From assembly GCF_022352215.1 (NCBI RefSeq), contig NZ_JAKRWF010000001.1, forward strand, positions 1,116,001 to 1,180,000: DNA of 64,000 bases, read 5' to 3'. Below, piece after piece: positions 19,902 through 28,116 of this stretch; the stretch's first letter is position 1; each line of letters opens with the position of its first letter. Below the pieces are notes generated by a model that did no database searches, was not told the origin of the DNA, and was given only the letters and a program-made list of their open reading frames with translations. The position numbers were made by a program, and so were the translations under genes. Source of the DNA: Flavihumibacter cheonanensis. Its GTDB lineage: Bacteria > Bacteroidota > Bacteroidia > Chitinophagales > Chitinophagaceae.

Positions 19902-21803
19902 ATGGTAGATTCATTCGAGAAGATTCCAGTCAGGATTTTCAACAACCTGAAGGAAGGCTCCCTGTTTATTGCCAACGAAATTGCAGCTGTCATCCGTCAA
20001 AAACAGGCGGAAGGGAAAAAATGTGTATTGGGACTCGCAACCGGTTCCTCCCCCAAAACTGTTTATGCTGAATTGGTTCGGCTGCACAAAACAGAAGGAC
20101 TCAGTTTCAGCAATGTGGTAACCTTTAACCTGGATGAATACTATCCAATTGATCAGGATGCATTGCAAAGTTATAACCGTTACATGCGTGAGCACCTGTT
20201 CAATCATGTTGACATCAAGCCCGAAAACATTCATATCCCTAATGGCGAACTGCCAAAGGATGAAATCAAAAAACACTGTGCCGATTATGAAGCCATGATT
20301 GAAGCAGAAGGCGGTATTGATGTTCAGATCCTCGGTATTGGTAACAATGGTCATATTGGTTTCAATGAACCCGGCTCCAGCCGGTATTCTAAAACCAGGA
20401 TGATTACCCTCGATAATTCTACCCGTATTGCCAACTCTTTTGAGTTCCCGAATATTTCAGAAGTACCCCGACTGGCGGTTACCATGGGAATTGATACGAT
20501 TCTCAAAGCCCGCAAAATTTACCTGATGGCCTGGGGGCCAATGAAAGCGCCAGTGGTGCAAAAAGCTGTTGAGGAACTTGTCATCGAACAAATACCCGCC
20601 TCCCTGCTGCAACAACACAACGATACTATTTATGTATTGGATGAAATGGCGGCATCTGAACTTACCCGTTTTAAATCACCCTGGCTGACCGGTGATATTG
20701 AATGGACACCTGCTATGGTAAAAAAAGCCGTGGTAAGTATGGCATTGAAAACCGGCAAACCTATACTGGGCCTGACGAATAGCGATTACAATGAATATGG
20801 CCTGGGTGATCTGCTAGTTGAAAAAGGGGATGCTTATGAGATCAACCTCCAGGTATTTTATATGCTGCGCGATGGTATCACAGGCTGGCCGGGAGGCAAA
20901 CCCAATGCCGTTATTCCTGCTCACCCGGAGCGTTCGCTGCCTTACCCCAAAACCTGTCTAATCTTCTCTCCGCACCCGGATGATGATATTATCAGCATGG
21001 GTGGCACATTTATGCGTTTGCACGATCAGGGTCATGATGTGCATGTGGCGTATCAAACCAGTGGTAATATTGCTGTTACAGATGAATTTGTAACCCGCTT
21101 TATTGATTTCGCCGTAGGCTTTGAAGAAATTTCGGGTATTGATAGCAGTAAGTCGCGCGAAATTCTGACCGCTGCCCATAAATTCCTTGCGAATAAAAAA
21201 CCAAGTGAAAGCGATACTGCCGAGATACGAGCCATCAAAGGACTGATCCGCAGAGGAGAAGCTAAAGCAACTTGTCGTTATGTTGGTATCAAGGATGAAA
21301 ATGTACATTTCCAGAACCTGCCCTTTTATGAAACCGGTCGGGTAGAGAAAATGCCCATGGGCGAAGAAGATGTGCGTATAACCATGGAACTGCTGAGAAA
21401 AGTAAAACCGCACCAGGTGTATTGCGCGGGTGATTTGGCGGACCCACATGGAACGCATAAGGTTTGCCTGGATATCGTGTTTGAAAGCCTGCGTCGCATC
21501 AAAGCAGAAGGTGATGAGTGGATCAAGGATTGCTGGGTTTGGTTGTACAAAGGTGCATGGCAGGAGTGGAACATTGAAGAAATTGAAATGGCCATCCCGA
21601 TGAGTCCGGATCAGGTGATTAAAAAAAGGCATGGCATTTTTATCCACCAGTCGCAGAAAGATATGGTGCCTTTCCAGGGCTCCGACTCCCGCGAATTCTG
21701 GCAGCGTGCGGAAGACCGGAATGCGCAAACTGCCAAGCAGTATGCGCAACTCGGCTTAACGCAATACGCTGCTATGGAGGCATTTGTGCGCTGGCATTAT
21801 TAA
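19902..21803 (+). CDS. nagB: Glucosamine-6-phosphate deaminase fused to PIG-L/LmbE-like deacetylase domain
   Basis: Two-domain cytoplasmic protein of 633 residues. The N-terminal half (about 10-260) is NagB, which converts glucosamine-6-phosphate to fructose-6-phosphate and ammonia: LGLATGSSPKTVY, NLDEYYP (Asp78) and GIGNNGHIGFNEPG with His151 and Glu156. The position corresponding to E. coli Asp141 is Asn, as in many Gram-positive enzymes. The C-terminal half carries the PIG-L zinc motif HPDDD (about 357-361) and a later DPHGTH segment, suggesting an N-acetylglucosamine deacetylase-like domain. The fusion is known in Bacteroidota. Deacetylation plus deamination in one chain would process GlcNAc derivatives, though activity of the second domain is unproven. 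It lies 24 bases after the sigma gene. Confidence 0.93.
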   Translation: MVDSFEKIPVRIFNNLKEGSLFIANEIAAVIRQKQAEGKKCVLGLATGSSPKTVYAELVRLHKTEGLSFSNVVTFNLDEYYPIDQDALQSYNRYMREHLFNHVDIKPENIHIPNGELPKDEIKKHCADYEAMIEAEGGIDVQILGIGNNGHIGFNEPGSSRYSKTRMITLDNSTRIANSFEFPNISEVPRLAVTMGIDTILKARKIYLMAWGPMKAPVVQKAVEELVIEQIPASLLQQHNDTIYVLDEMAASELTRFKSPWLTGDIEWTPAMVKKAVVSMALKTGKPILGLTNSDYNEYGLGDLLVEKGDAYEINLQVFYMLRDGITGWPGGKPNAVIPAHPERSLPYPKTCLIFSPHPDDDIISMGGTFMRLHDQGHDVHVAYQTSGNIAVTDEFVTRFIDFAVGFEEISGIDSSKSREILTAAHKFLANKKPSESDTAEIRAIKGLIRRGEAKATCRYVGIKDENVHFQNLPFYETGRVEKMPMGEEDVRITMELLRKVKPHQVYCAGDLADPHGTHKVCLDIVFESLRRIKAEGDEWIKDCWVWLYKGAWQEWNIEEIEMAIPMSPDQVIKKRHGIFIHQSQKDMVPFQGSDSREFWQRAEDRNAQTAKQYAQLGLTQYAAMEAFVRWHY

Positions 21804-21831
21804 AAAAATCAGGGAAATCGGTCTTGAAATT

Positions 21832-21864
21832 TTTGGAATGTAAAGATCGATTCCCTTATCTTTG
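21832..21864 (+). promoter_or_regulatory. Bacteroidota-type promoter for tRNA-Arg
   Basis: TTTG at 21832-21835 and a perfect TAnnTTTG (TATCTTTG) at 21857-21864, separated by 21 bases, match the primary sigma consensus of Bacteroidota. The tRNA begins 19 bases after the -7 element. Confidence 0.8.
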
Positions 21865-21882
21865 CACTCCCTTAACGGGAAT

Positions 21883-21956
21883 GGCTCCGTAGCTCAACTG
21901 AATAGAGCATCTGACTACGGATCAGAAGGTTTCAGGTTTGAATCCTGACGGAGTCA
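21883..21956 (+). tRNA. tRNA-Arg (anticodon ACG)
   Basis: Full cloverleaf of 74 bases including the discriminator A. The acceptor stem GGCTCCG/CGGAGTC has one G-T pair; D stem GCTC/GAGC; anticodon stem TCTGA/TCAGA with loop CTACGGA giving ACG; T stem TCAGG/CCTGA with loop TTTGAAT. The A34 would be edited to inosine to read CGN codons. CCA is not encoded. A strong promoter precedes it and a terminator follows, so it is a single-gene unit. Confidence 0.97.
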
Positions 21957-21973
21957 CAGACTAGAATAGTTGT

Positions 21974-22009
21974 AAAAGAGTTGGTATCTTTAAGATGCTA
22001 ACTCTTTTT
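21974..22009. terminator. Bidirectional terminator between tRNA-Arg and the DinB gene
   Basis: A 15-bp hairpin with two G-T pairs (arm AAAAGAGTTGGTATC against GATGCTAACTCTTTT) and a 5-base loop, flanked by A-run and T-run. It terminates the tRNA transcript and, read the other way, the convergent gene ending at 22020. Confidence 0.85.
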
Positions 22010-22019
22010 GTTTCTACCC

Positions 22020-22565
22020 CTACCATCCAACATAATCCGGAGGTTTTATACCATTCAATCGCAAATAAACCAATAATTGTCCCCTGTGATGGGTCTGGTG
22101 ATCATTTATCAGATTGATGATTTGTAATTTATTCATTGGTCCGGCAAAAAAAGAAACCGTATCCTGAAGTTGCGCCAATTCAAACTTTTCTAACACTTCA
22201 AGTACATACTCATACGTGCTGGTTACCACTTGAATAATCTCCTCTTTTTTCGTTGCTTTTTTTGCCGCTGAACTAACCGGATTTTCTCCAACACGTAGAT
22301 AGGCAGAAGACAGCCATCCCAGATTCGAACTGATATGAATGAGCTGTTCTCCAAATGTCATTTCTCCTGAGGTAGGCCGGAAGTCGAATTTTTCGTCCGG
22401 CATCAGCCGGGCCACATTTAGTGTATACTCCTTAGAATGCCGCATTTTGGTGATGGCAGCTTCCAAAAACAATCGATCAGTAGTTTGAGCCGTTGCGGAA
22501 GCAATCAATACAAGAAGACCTGATACCAAGCTGGTTAACTTTTTTATCATTCGTTTTTGCTGCAT
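22020..22565 (-). CDS. DinB-family protein, exported
   Basis: DinB/YfiT-like four-helix bundle protein. The N terminus is a signal peptide (MIKKLTSLVSGLLVLIASATAQ region), so it acts outside the cytoplasm. DinB features: FRPTSGEMTFGEQLIHISSNLGWL near the middle, and NDHQTHHRGQLLVYLRLNGIKPP at the C terminus, in which the His residues are the usual metal ligands. The frame stays open to 22760 but would then overlap rlmH; I place the start at the ATG at 22565 (22550 is equally possible). About 180 residues, normal for the family. Function unknown; related proteins bind divalent metal or act as thiol transferases. Confidence 0.85.
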   Translation of the reverse strand: MQQKRMIKKLTSLVSGLLVLIASATAQTTDRLFLEAAITKMRHSKEYTLNVARLMPDEKFDFRPTSGEMTFGEQLIHISSNLGWLSSAYLRVGENPVSSAAKKATKKEEIIQVVTSTYEYVLEVLEKFELAQLQDTVSFFAGPMNKLQIINLINDHQTHHRGQLLVYLRLNGIKPPDYVGW

Positions 22566-22595
22566 AGTTCCTTTATTTGTGGCAATTTTAAAGTT

Positions 22596-23060
22596 ATGAA
22601 AATCTGGTTGGTGAGTTTTGGTAAACAACAGGAAGCTTCCACCAGAGAGGCGCTGGATGATTTTACCCGTCGGGTGACACGTTATTTTCCCTGCGAATGG
22701 AAAATGTTGCCCCCTTCCAAACTCACAGAACCGAACCAGATCAAAAAACAGGAAGCTCAATTGTTCCTGCAGCAGTTGCAGCCGGATGACTACCTGGTAT
22801 TGCTGGATGAAAGAGGAAAAAACATCAGTTCACCTGACCTGGCCCAACTAATACAGGACAGAGCTAATGAAAGCAGGCGACAACTGATATTTTTAATTGG
22901 AGGTGCTTATGGGGTGGATAACAGTGTTCAGCAAAGAGCCAATTTTACCTGGAGTTTATCCAAACTGGTTTTCCCGCACCAACTGGTTCGTTTGCTGCTG
23001 GCAGAGCAGGTGTACCGGGCCTGCACCATCCTGCGCAATGAAAAATACCACCATTCCTAA
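22596..23060 (+). CDS. rlmH: 23S rRNA (pseudouridine1915-N3)-methyltransferase RlmH
   Basis: SPOUT-class methyltransferase that uses SAM to methylate pseudouridine 1915 in helix 69 of 23S rRNA. The 154-residue length is that of the family. Signatures: N-terminal MKIWLVSFGK, DYLVLLDERGKNISSPDLA in the middle, IFLIGGAYGVD for the SAM-binding knot, and the C-terminal LVFPHQLVRLLLAEQVYRACTILRNEKYHH tail. I choose the ATG at 22596; the frame is open upstream but an extension would have no family match. It is divergent from the DinB gene with about 30 bases between starts, and precedes the rhomboid gene by 37 bases. Confidence 0.96.
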   Translation: MKIWLVSFGKQQEASTREALDDFTRRVTRYFPCEWKMLPPSKLTEPNQIKKQEAQLFLQQLQPDDYLVLLDERGKNISSPDLAQLIQDRANESRRQLIFLIGGAYGVDNSVQQRANFTWSLSKLVFPHQLVRLLLAEQVYRACTILRNEKYHHS

Positions 23061-23063
23061 CCT

Positions 23064-23093
23064 TTTGGGGACTCACTGAAATTTGTATCTTTC
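23064..23093 (+). promoter_or_regulatory. Promoter of the rhomboid gene, near-leaderless
   Basis: TTTG (23064-23067), 18-base spacer, TATCTTTC (23086-23093; one mismatch to TAnnTTTG). The ATG begins only 5 bases after the -7 element, so the transcript would have almost no leader. Confidence 0.55.
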
Positions 23094-23097
23094 GAGC

Positions 23098-23739
23098 ATG
23101 ATTAGCATTACTCTGTCGATCGTCATTTTAACTATAGCAATCTCCGTTTCGGCCTTCAGTAAGGAAAAAATAAAAGAAGATTTACTGTTCTGGCCGGCAC
23201 AAATTGATAGCCAGAAACAATATTATCGTTTTTTCACCAATGGATTTGTGCACGCGGACGTGATGCATTTGGCTTTTAATATGCTGGCCTTGTGGTCCTT
23301 TGGTGAATATGTAGAAGGTTATTTATATAGCAACCCGATGTTATTTGGATCCAAAGCCAAACTGGTTTACCTGGGCTTGTATATATTTGGACTGATCGTT
23401 TCCGTGTTACCCGACTATTTTCAATACAGAAACAATTACGCCTACCGAGCATTGGGTGCATCGGGCGCTGTTTCTGCCGTGATATTTTCTTTCATCATGC
23501 TCGACCCGGCACAGAAAATTTCTGTCTTCTTTTTACCCGGCATGCCCGGTTATATTTTTGGCGTGATCTTCCTTGCCTTATCAGCTTTCCTGGCAAAACG
23601 CGGAGGAGGAAATATAGGTCACCGGGCTCACTTTAGCGGTGCTATCTTTGGGGTACTATATACTATCATTATGGCAAAGCTCATTGCCAATATTGATATC
23701 ATTCCCGCTTTTATCGAAACCATCAAAGCCCGCTACTAA
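23098..23739 (+). CDS. Rhomboid-family intramembrane serine protease
   Basis: Polytopic inner-membrane protein of 213 residues with about six hydrophobic segments. Rhomboid active-site elements are present: HADVMHLAFNML (His57, Asn61; oxyanion side), GASG with catalytic Ser122, and AHFSGAIFG with catalytic His178. Family members cleave transmembrane substrates within the bilayer. The chosen start is the ATG at 23098, not the upstream TTG, because a promoter-like -7 element abuts it. The last 17 bases overlap the convergent tilS. The substrate is unknown. Confidence 0.92.
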   Translation: MISITLSIVILTIAISVSAFSKEKIKEDLLFWPAQIDSQKQYYRFFTNGFVHADVMHLAFNMLALWSFGEYVEGYLYSNPMLFGSKAKLVYLGLYIFGLIVSVLPDYFQYRNNYAYRALGASGAVSAVIFSFIMLDPAQKISVFFLPGMPGYIFGVIFLALSAFLAKRGGGNIGHRAHFSGAIFGVLYTIIMAKLIANIDIIPAFIETIKARY

Positions 23740-25090
23740 CAGGCAGGTGTAACTGAAACCGAATCATCTTTTTGGTGGATGTTTTTACTTTAAAGCGGTC
23801 ATCCGGTCTCAAGCCAACCACCCAACAGATTTTTTTATCAGCTTCCAGCACCCAGGTGTTTTCTTTTTGATTCCTGGAAAGCTTTTCATCAGTCAAAAAC
23901 CGCGCTATCTTTTTCTTTTTGGCTAAACCAAGGGGATAAAAATAATCTCCCGCTTTCCATTTACGCAGTAATAAAGGGAATGGTAACCGGCTACTATCAA
24001 GCACTGCAATGGAAGATTCGGTTGGAATGGTAAACTCCTCCCCGCTTTGACTGGACCAACTCAACCTGCCTCCCGGGAACTCAAGTTCACCCGAAGGCGT
24101 TTCTATTACCAACCACTCATTCAGGGCCGGCTCCTTTTTCGACAGAATCAACCAATTCCTGTTTTTCAAGAGTTGGTATTCTTCATTTTGAATATACTGA
24201 CCTGTTTGGCTTTCCATCAGTGCAACCGCCTGTTCAACCTGCTCCGCACTGAATCCTGCCCCCTGCAACCATTCAAAGAGCAAATAGTCCGCGCCCACTG
24301 TTTGTTTCCATTTCAAAATAGGCAGCCACTGCTCTGTTCCTTTTTGTTCAATTAATTTAACCAGGCTTCGCTGCACCTGTTGTTCCGTGTAAGCAGCCAG
24401 ACTTTGAAAATTTCTACTGTTCAGGTAGATTCTCCGAATACTATCAGGATACAATGCTGTTATGGCTGGCAACACCTGCTGCCGGATCCTGTTTCGGCTG
24501 TATTTATCCGTTAGATTGGAACTGTCTTCTACCCAGTTCAAGCCCTCAGCGGCAGCATAGGCTTCCAGGCTGGCTCTTTCTGCAAACAGTAAAGGCCTGC
24601 AAAGCTTGCCTCTTTTCGGCTGCATGCCTTTGATTCCCTTCAATCCGGAACCCCGAAACAGATTCATCAGGATGGTTTCAGCCTGGTCATTGGCATGATG
24701 GGCTGTTACCATATAAGCGGATGGCTGACCTTGCCGCAGGGGCTTCTCGATGTATACCAATTCTTCAAACCATGCATAACGCAGCTTACGCGCTGTTTCC
24801 TGCAGATTGCCTTCCCTACTAAACACAACCGGATCAATTTTCTTCACTTGTAAAGTCAATCCCCATTGCTCTGCCAGCTGCCGCACAAACTGTTCATCGC
24901 TTTCACTCTCCGCTCCTCTTAATCCATAATTTATATGCGCCAGCTCCACCTGGTATTGCAAACGTTGAAGTACATGGACCAACACCACCGAATCCAATCC
25001 GCCACTAACGCCTACCACTAACCGATCGATCCTGGTGAACAGTTGTTCCTTCTCAATAAAGCTTTCTACTTGTTTTAGTAATGTCTGCAT
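23723..25090 (-). CDS. tilS: tRNA(Ile)-lysidine synthase TilS
   Basis: ATP-dependent ligase that attaches lysine to C34 of tRNA-Ile(CAU), making it read AUA. The PP-loop SGGLDS is at residues 29-34, followed by HINYGLRG, VTAHHANDQAETILMNLFRGSG and the KGIKGMQP segment of the N-terminal catalytic domain. The C-terminal domain has the WKAGDYFYPLGL and KKKIARFLTDEKLSRNQKE signature. At 455 residues it is a full-length type. Essential in most bacteria. It converges on and overlaps the rhomboid gene. Confidence 0.96.
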   Translation of the reverse strand: MQTLLKQVESFIEKEQLFTRIDRLVVGVSGGLDSVVLVHVLQRLQYQVELAHINYGLRGAESESDEQFVRQLAEQWGLTLQVKKIDPVVFSREGNLQETARKLRYAWFEELVYIEKPLRQGQPSAYMVTAHHANDQAETILMNLFRGSGLKGIKGMQPKRGKLCRPLLFAERASLEAYAAAEGLNWVEDSSNLTDKYSRNRIRQQVLPAITALYPDSIRRIYLNSRNFQSLAAYTEQQVQRSLVKLIEQKGTEQWLPILKWKQTVGADYLLFEWLQGAGFSAEQVEQAVALMESQTGQYIQNEEYQLLKNRNWLILSKKEPALNEWLVIETPSGELEFPGGRLSWSSQSGEEFTIPTESSIAVLDSSRLPFPLLLRKWKAGDYFYPLGLAKKKKIARFLTDEKLSRNQKENTWVLEADKKICWVVGLRPDDRFKVKTSTKKMIRFQLHLPVSSGL

Positions 25091-25192
25091 GTTTAAAATC
25101 GAGTGTTTTCCCTCGTAAGATTACCTTCCGAAAATAAATATATCCACTTAGTTTAGTGTTTGATTTTATAACCATTAACCGTATCCGAAGCT

Positions 25193-25876
25193 ATGCCAAA
25201 CCAGGGCTTCTTACTACAGCTGATCGATCAGCTGACTTTTGCAACCTTGATCATCTCCCTGTTTTTTATCCTTTTGAAAAAAGCATGGACGAATCCCATT
25301 TTTTTATTCCTAACCCTCAATATCCTGTACAGTGTATTGCTCTTTATCATAGGCTGGATCTTTGGCTTATTCTCCGTTCAATATGAATTGGTCTCCAACC
25401 TAAGCATTCATGTTGATACCCTAACCGGGCTCGGCGTTCTCTTTCATATCTGGCCGGAAAATCGTTACCGGAAATTTTTAATCGTCTCCGTTATCCCGGT
25501 TTTACTCGCCTGGTTGGTCACCATCTTTTTTATGGGTCCGCAAAAGACGTATTATTGGAACCTGGTTGCTCCCGCCACCTGGTTTTTACTGGCCTCTATT
25601 TATTCCATGTCCCTACTCTATAAAAACTCCTTCTACCAGGAAAACGCGCATTATCTTAGTAAATTCCTGATCATTGCCGGATTCCTCTTTTATAATTTCG
25701 TCTATCTCATCATCGAAGGGTGTTATATCGTTTTTGCACAGTCCGATGGCGCCGAAGATGCCTGGAATATCAACTTCTGGAGTTATTTTATTTTCCGCCT
25801 GATGTTACTGACCGGCATTCTTTCCTGGTTTTATCACCCCCGGGCTGCTAATAACCAGATGGCCTTTAATAAATAA
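25193..25876 (+). CDS. Polytopic membrane protein, unknown function
   Basis: 227-residue protein made largely of hydrophobic helices; about seven can be counted (for example FATLIISLFFILL, ILYSVLLFIIGWIFGLF, FLIVSVIPVLLAWLVTIFF, WFLLASIYSMSLLY, FLIIAGFLFYNFVYLII, FRLMLLTGILSWFY). No catalytic motif is recognisable. It starts 102 bases from the divergent tilS, and its 3' end overlaps the convergent TPR gene by 11 bases. I do not recognise the family. Confidence 0.75.
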   Translation: MPNQGFLLQLIDQLTFATLIISLFFILLKKAWTNPIFLFLTLNILYSVLLFIIGWIFGLFSVQYELVSNLSIHVDTLTGLGVLFHIWPENRYRKFLIVSVIPVLLAWLVTIFFMGPQKTYYWNLVAPATWFLLASIYSMSLLYKNSFYQENAHYLSKFLIIAGFLFYNFVYLIIEGCYIVFAQSDGAEDAWNINFWSYFIFRLMLLTGILSWFYHPRAANNQMAFNK

Positions 25877-26177
25877 GATCCTCCAAAGCCGCTCTTAACT
25901 CACCCAATGCATGCTGATCACCAGCTTTCATCGCCTGCTGCATGCCTTCCTGGTACACCCGGATGGCCTCCTCCGTATTGCCGGTTCGTTCCAGTAATTT
26001 CCCTAAATGGTAATAAGTTCCCACATACCCCGGATTGGCAGCCAGCAATTCCTGGAAAACCACCCTTGCCTGCTCCTCTTCTCCCAGTTTGATATATTCC
26101 AATCCCAGTGCATGCTGCAAAAAGGAATCAGTCGGACTGGCAGCCAGGTAGGCTTTCAATTGCTGAATTCGATCCAT
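25866..26177 (-). CDS. Small tetratricopeptide-repeat protein
   Basis: 103-residue cytoplasmic protein consisting of two to three TPR units: LQHALGLEYIKLGEEEQARVVFQELLAANP and YVGTYYHLGKLLERTGNTEEAIRVYQEGM both follow the W/L-G-Y-A-F-A-P pattern of the repeat. It has no signal peptide. TPR proteins mediate protein-protein contacts; the partner is unknown. It is divergent from the electron-transfer flavoprotein operon with 112 bases between starts. Confidence 0.85.
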   Translation of the reverse strand: MDRIQQLKAYLAASPTDSFLQHALGLEYIKLGEEEQARVVFQELLAANPGYVGTYYHLGKLLERTGNTEEAIRVYQEGMQQAMKAGDQHALGELRAALEDLIY

Positions 26178-26209
26178 ATAGAATTAATAAATTTTTTATC
26201 CGTAAAAGC

Positions 26210-26239
26210 TTTGCTGCAAAACTAACAAACGTATATTTG
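26210..26239 (+). promoter_or_regulatory. Promoter of the etfBA operon
   Basis: TTTG at 26210-26213, 18-base spacer, perfect TAnnTTTG (TATATTTG) at 26232-26239. It lies 50 bases before the etfB ATG. Confidence 0.75.
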
Positions 26240-26289
26240 TGTTAAGTAGTTGCATAAACAACTTTTAATCTTTACGAAACGAGCGCTGT

Positions 26290-27033
26290 ATGAAAATTCT
26301 AGTTTGTATTAGTAAAACGCCGGACACTACGGCAAAAATAGCCTTCACAGACAATAACACGAAATTCGCCACAGAGGGTGTTCAGTGGATCATCAATCCC
26401 TATGATGAATGGTATGCCCTGGTGCGCGCCATCGAATTAAAGGAAAAAGATCCCACCACTGTTTTACACCTGGTAAATGTGGGTGGTGCAGAGAATGATG
26501 CCATTATACGCAAAGCACTTGCCCTGGGTGGTGATGAAGCCATTCGCGTCAATATCGAAAGCCAGGATAGCTTTACCATCGCCAGCCAGATCGCACAGGT
26601 TGCAAAAGATGGAGGATATGACCTGGTATTTACTGGTAAAGAAACCATCGATTACAATGGTTCTTCTATTGGCGGGATGGTTGCCGAATTGCTCGACTGG
26701 CCCTATGTTTCCCTGGCTACCAAATTGGATATAGAAGGCAGCAATGCTAAACTGACCCGCGAAATTGAAGGTGGCGAAGAAACCGTTGAAGCAAGCCTTC
26801 CTTTGGTTGTAAGTGCACAAAAAGGCATGGCTGAACAGCGCATTCCTAATATGAAGGGCATTATGGGGGCCAGAACCAAACCCCTGAAAGTTGTGGAGCC
26901 GGTTGCTGTGGAGGCCCTGACTTCTATAGCCGGATTTGAACTTCCTCCAGCAAAAGCCGGAGTGAAACTGGTTCCAGCCGACAACCCGGAAGAACTGGTG
27001 AGACTGCTTCACGAAGAGGCCAAGGTTATTTAA
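26290..27033 (+). CDS. etfB: Electron-transfer flavoprotein beta subunit
   Basis: Beta subunit (247 residues) of the heterodimeric electron-transfer flavoprotein that accepts electrons from acyl-CoA dehydrogenases. Family features: N-terminal MKILVCISKTPDT, NPYDEWYALVRAIELKE, the nucleotide-binding segment LVFTGKETIDYNGSSIGGMVAELLDWP, and LPLVVSAQKGMAEQRIPNMKGIMGARTK. AMP binds this subunit in characterised homologues. It is first in a two-gene operon with etfA (30-base gap) and has its own promoter. Present in aerobic Bacteroidota for fatty-acid and amino-acid oxidation. Confidence 0.96.
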   Translation: MKILVCISKTPDTTAKIAFTDNNTKFATEGVQWIINPYDEWYALVRAIELKEKDPTTVLHLVNVGGAENDAIIRKALALGGDEAIRVNIESQDSFTIASQIAQVAKDGGYDLVFTGKETIDYNGSSIGGMVAELLDWPYVSLATKLDIEGSNAKLTREIEGGEETVEASLPLVVSAQKGMAEQRIPNMKGIMGARTKPLKVVEPVAVEALTSIAGFELPPAKAGVKLVPADNPEELVRLLHEEAKVI

Positions 27034-27063
27034 TTTTTTGCACCCACTTTTAAAAACGATTCT

Positions 27064-28026
27064 ATGTCAGTACTTGTATATATCGATCATACAGATGGAG
27101 AAATAAAAAAATCTTCCCTCGAAGCTGCCAGTTATGGCGCTCAACTCGCCAGTCAGCTGGGGGTTGCAGCACACGGACTGGTATTAGGCACGCTGAATGC
27201 AGACCTGTCCGCCCTCGGCAAACAGGGACTTCAGAAAGTTCACCAGGTAAAAAACGATTCCCTCAACCAGTTTGATCCCGGTCAACAGGCTGTTATGGTT
27301 GCGGAAGCTGTTACCAGTCTCGCGGCGACGGTTGTTGTTGTATCAAATAATGTAACTGGTAAAGCCCTCGGTCCGCGTTTATCAGCAAGGCTCAAAGCCG
27401 GACTGGTGGCTGGCGCAGTTGCTCTGCCCGATACCAGCAATAGTTTTGTTGTAAAGAAAGCAGTGTTCAGTGGAAAAGCTTTTGCACAGGTAGCAGTTAG
27501 TTCTCCCATCAAAATCATAGCCCTTACGCCGAATGCCTTCTCTGTTTCCAATGGCGATGGCAGTGCAGAAGTGGCAGACATCAACTTAACCGTACCAGCT
27601 GCAAAAATCAAAGTAACCGGTACCAATAAAATAAAAGGTCAGATCCCCCTTAGTGAAGCAGAACTGGTAGTGAGTGGTGGTCGCGGTTTGAAAGGCCCGG
27701 AAAACTGGGGTATGATCGAAGAACTGGCCGATCTGCTGGGAGCAGCAACTGCCTGTAGCAGACCTGTTGCTGATTCACACTGGCGCCCGCACCATGAGCA
27801 TGTGGGACAAACAGGCGGTGCAGTTGCACCGAATCTGTATTTCGCGGTAGGTATATCTGGTGCCATCCAACACCTGGCCGGGGTTAACCGAAGCAAGGTG
27901 ATTGTAGTGATCAACAAGGATCCCGAAGCACCTTTCTTTAAAGCAGCTGATTACGGAATCGTAGGAGATGCTTTCGAAGTGATGCCCAAAATCATTGACT
28001 CCGTTAAAAAACTCAAGGGAAAATAA
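27064..28026 (+). CDS. etfA: Electron-transfer flavoprotein alpha subunit
   Basis: FAD-binding alpha subunit (320 residues). The N-terminal domain (about 1-190) is the variable ETF fold. The C-terminal FAD domain shows the family signature: VVSGGRGLKGPENWGMIEELADLLGAA, SRPVADSHWRPHHEHVGQTGGAVAPNLYFAVGISGAIQHLAG and VVINKDPEAPFFKAADYGIVGDAFEVMP. With EtfB it would pass electrons to ETF:quinone oxidoreductase. It ends 30 bases before a strong terminator, which closes the operon. Confidence 0.96.
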   Translation: MSVLVYIDHTDGEIKKSSLEAASYGAQLASQLGVAAHGLVLGTLNADLSALGKQGLQKVHQVKNDSLNQFDPGQQAVMVAEAVTSLAATVVVVSNNVTGKALGPRLSARLKAGLVAGAVALPDTSNSFVVKKAVFSGKAFAQVAVSSPIKIIALTPNAFSVSNGDGSAEVADINLTVPAAKIKVTGTNKIKGQIPLSEAELVVSGGRGLKGPENWGMIEELADLLGAATACSRPVADSHWRPHHEHVGQTGGAVAPNLYFAVGISGAIQHLAGVNRSKVIVVINKDPEAPFFKAADYGIVGDAFEVMPKIIDSVKKLKGK

Positions 28027-28055
28027 GCTAACCTGAATGTTTAAGGAAGGTTGAT

Positions 28056-28087
28056 AATTGAGAGGGTAAATCCCTCTCAATTTTTTA
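28056..28087 (+). terminator. Rho-independent terminator of etfBA
   Basis: Perfect 11-bp stem (AATTGAGAGGG/CCCTCTCAATT) with a 5-base loop and a T-run. A textbook terminator just after etfA. Confidence 0.9.
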
Positions 28088-28116
28088 TTAAAATCCCGTA
28101 GTTTCGTGCCTTCATT

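Noticed and set aside
20325-20375. NagB Asn149 (instead of Asp) as a loss of activity
   Set aside because: Many genuine NagB enzymes from Gram-positive bacteria have Asn at this position.
20958-21749. Long open frame opposite the nagB gene
   Set aside because: It is a shadow of the coding strand with no recognisable domain or promoter.
22565-22760. N-terminal extension of the DinB protein over the rlmH start
   Set aside because: The extra residues have no family match and would overlap rlmH; a signal peptide begins at the later ATG.
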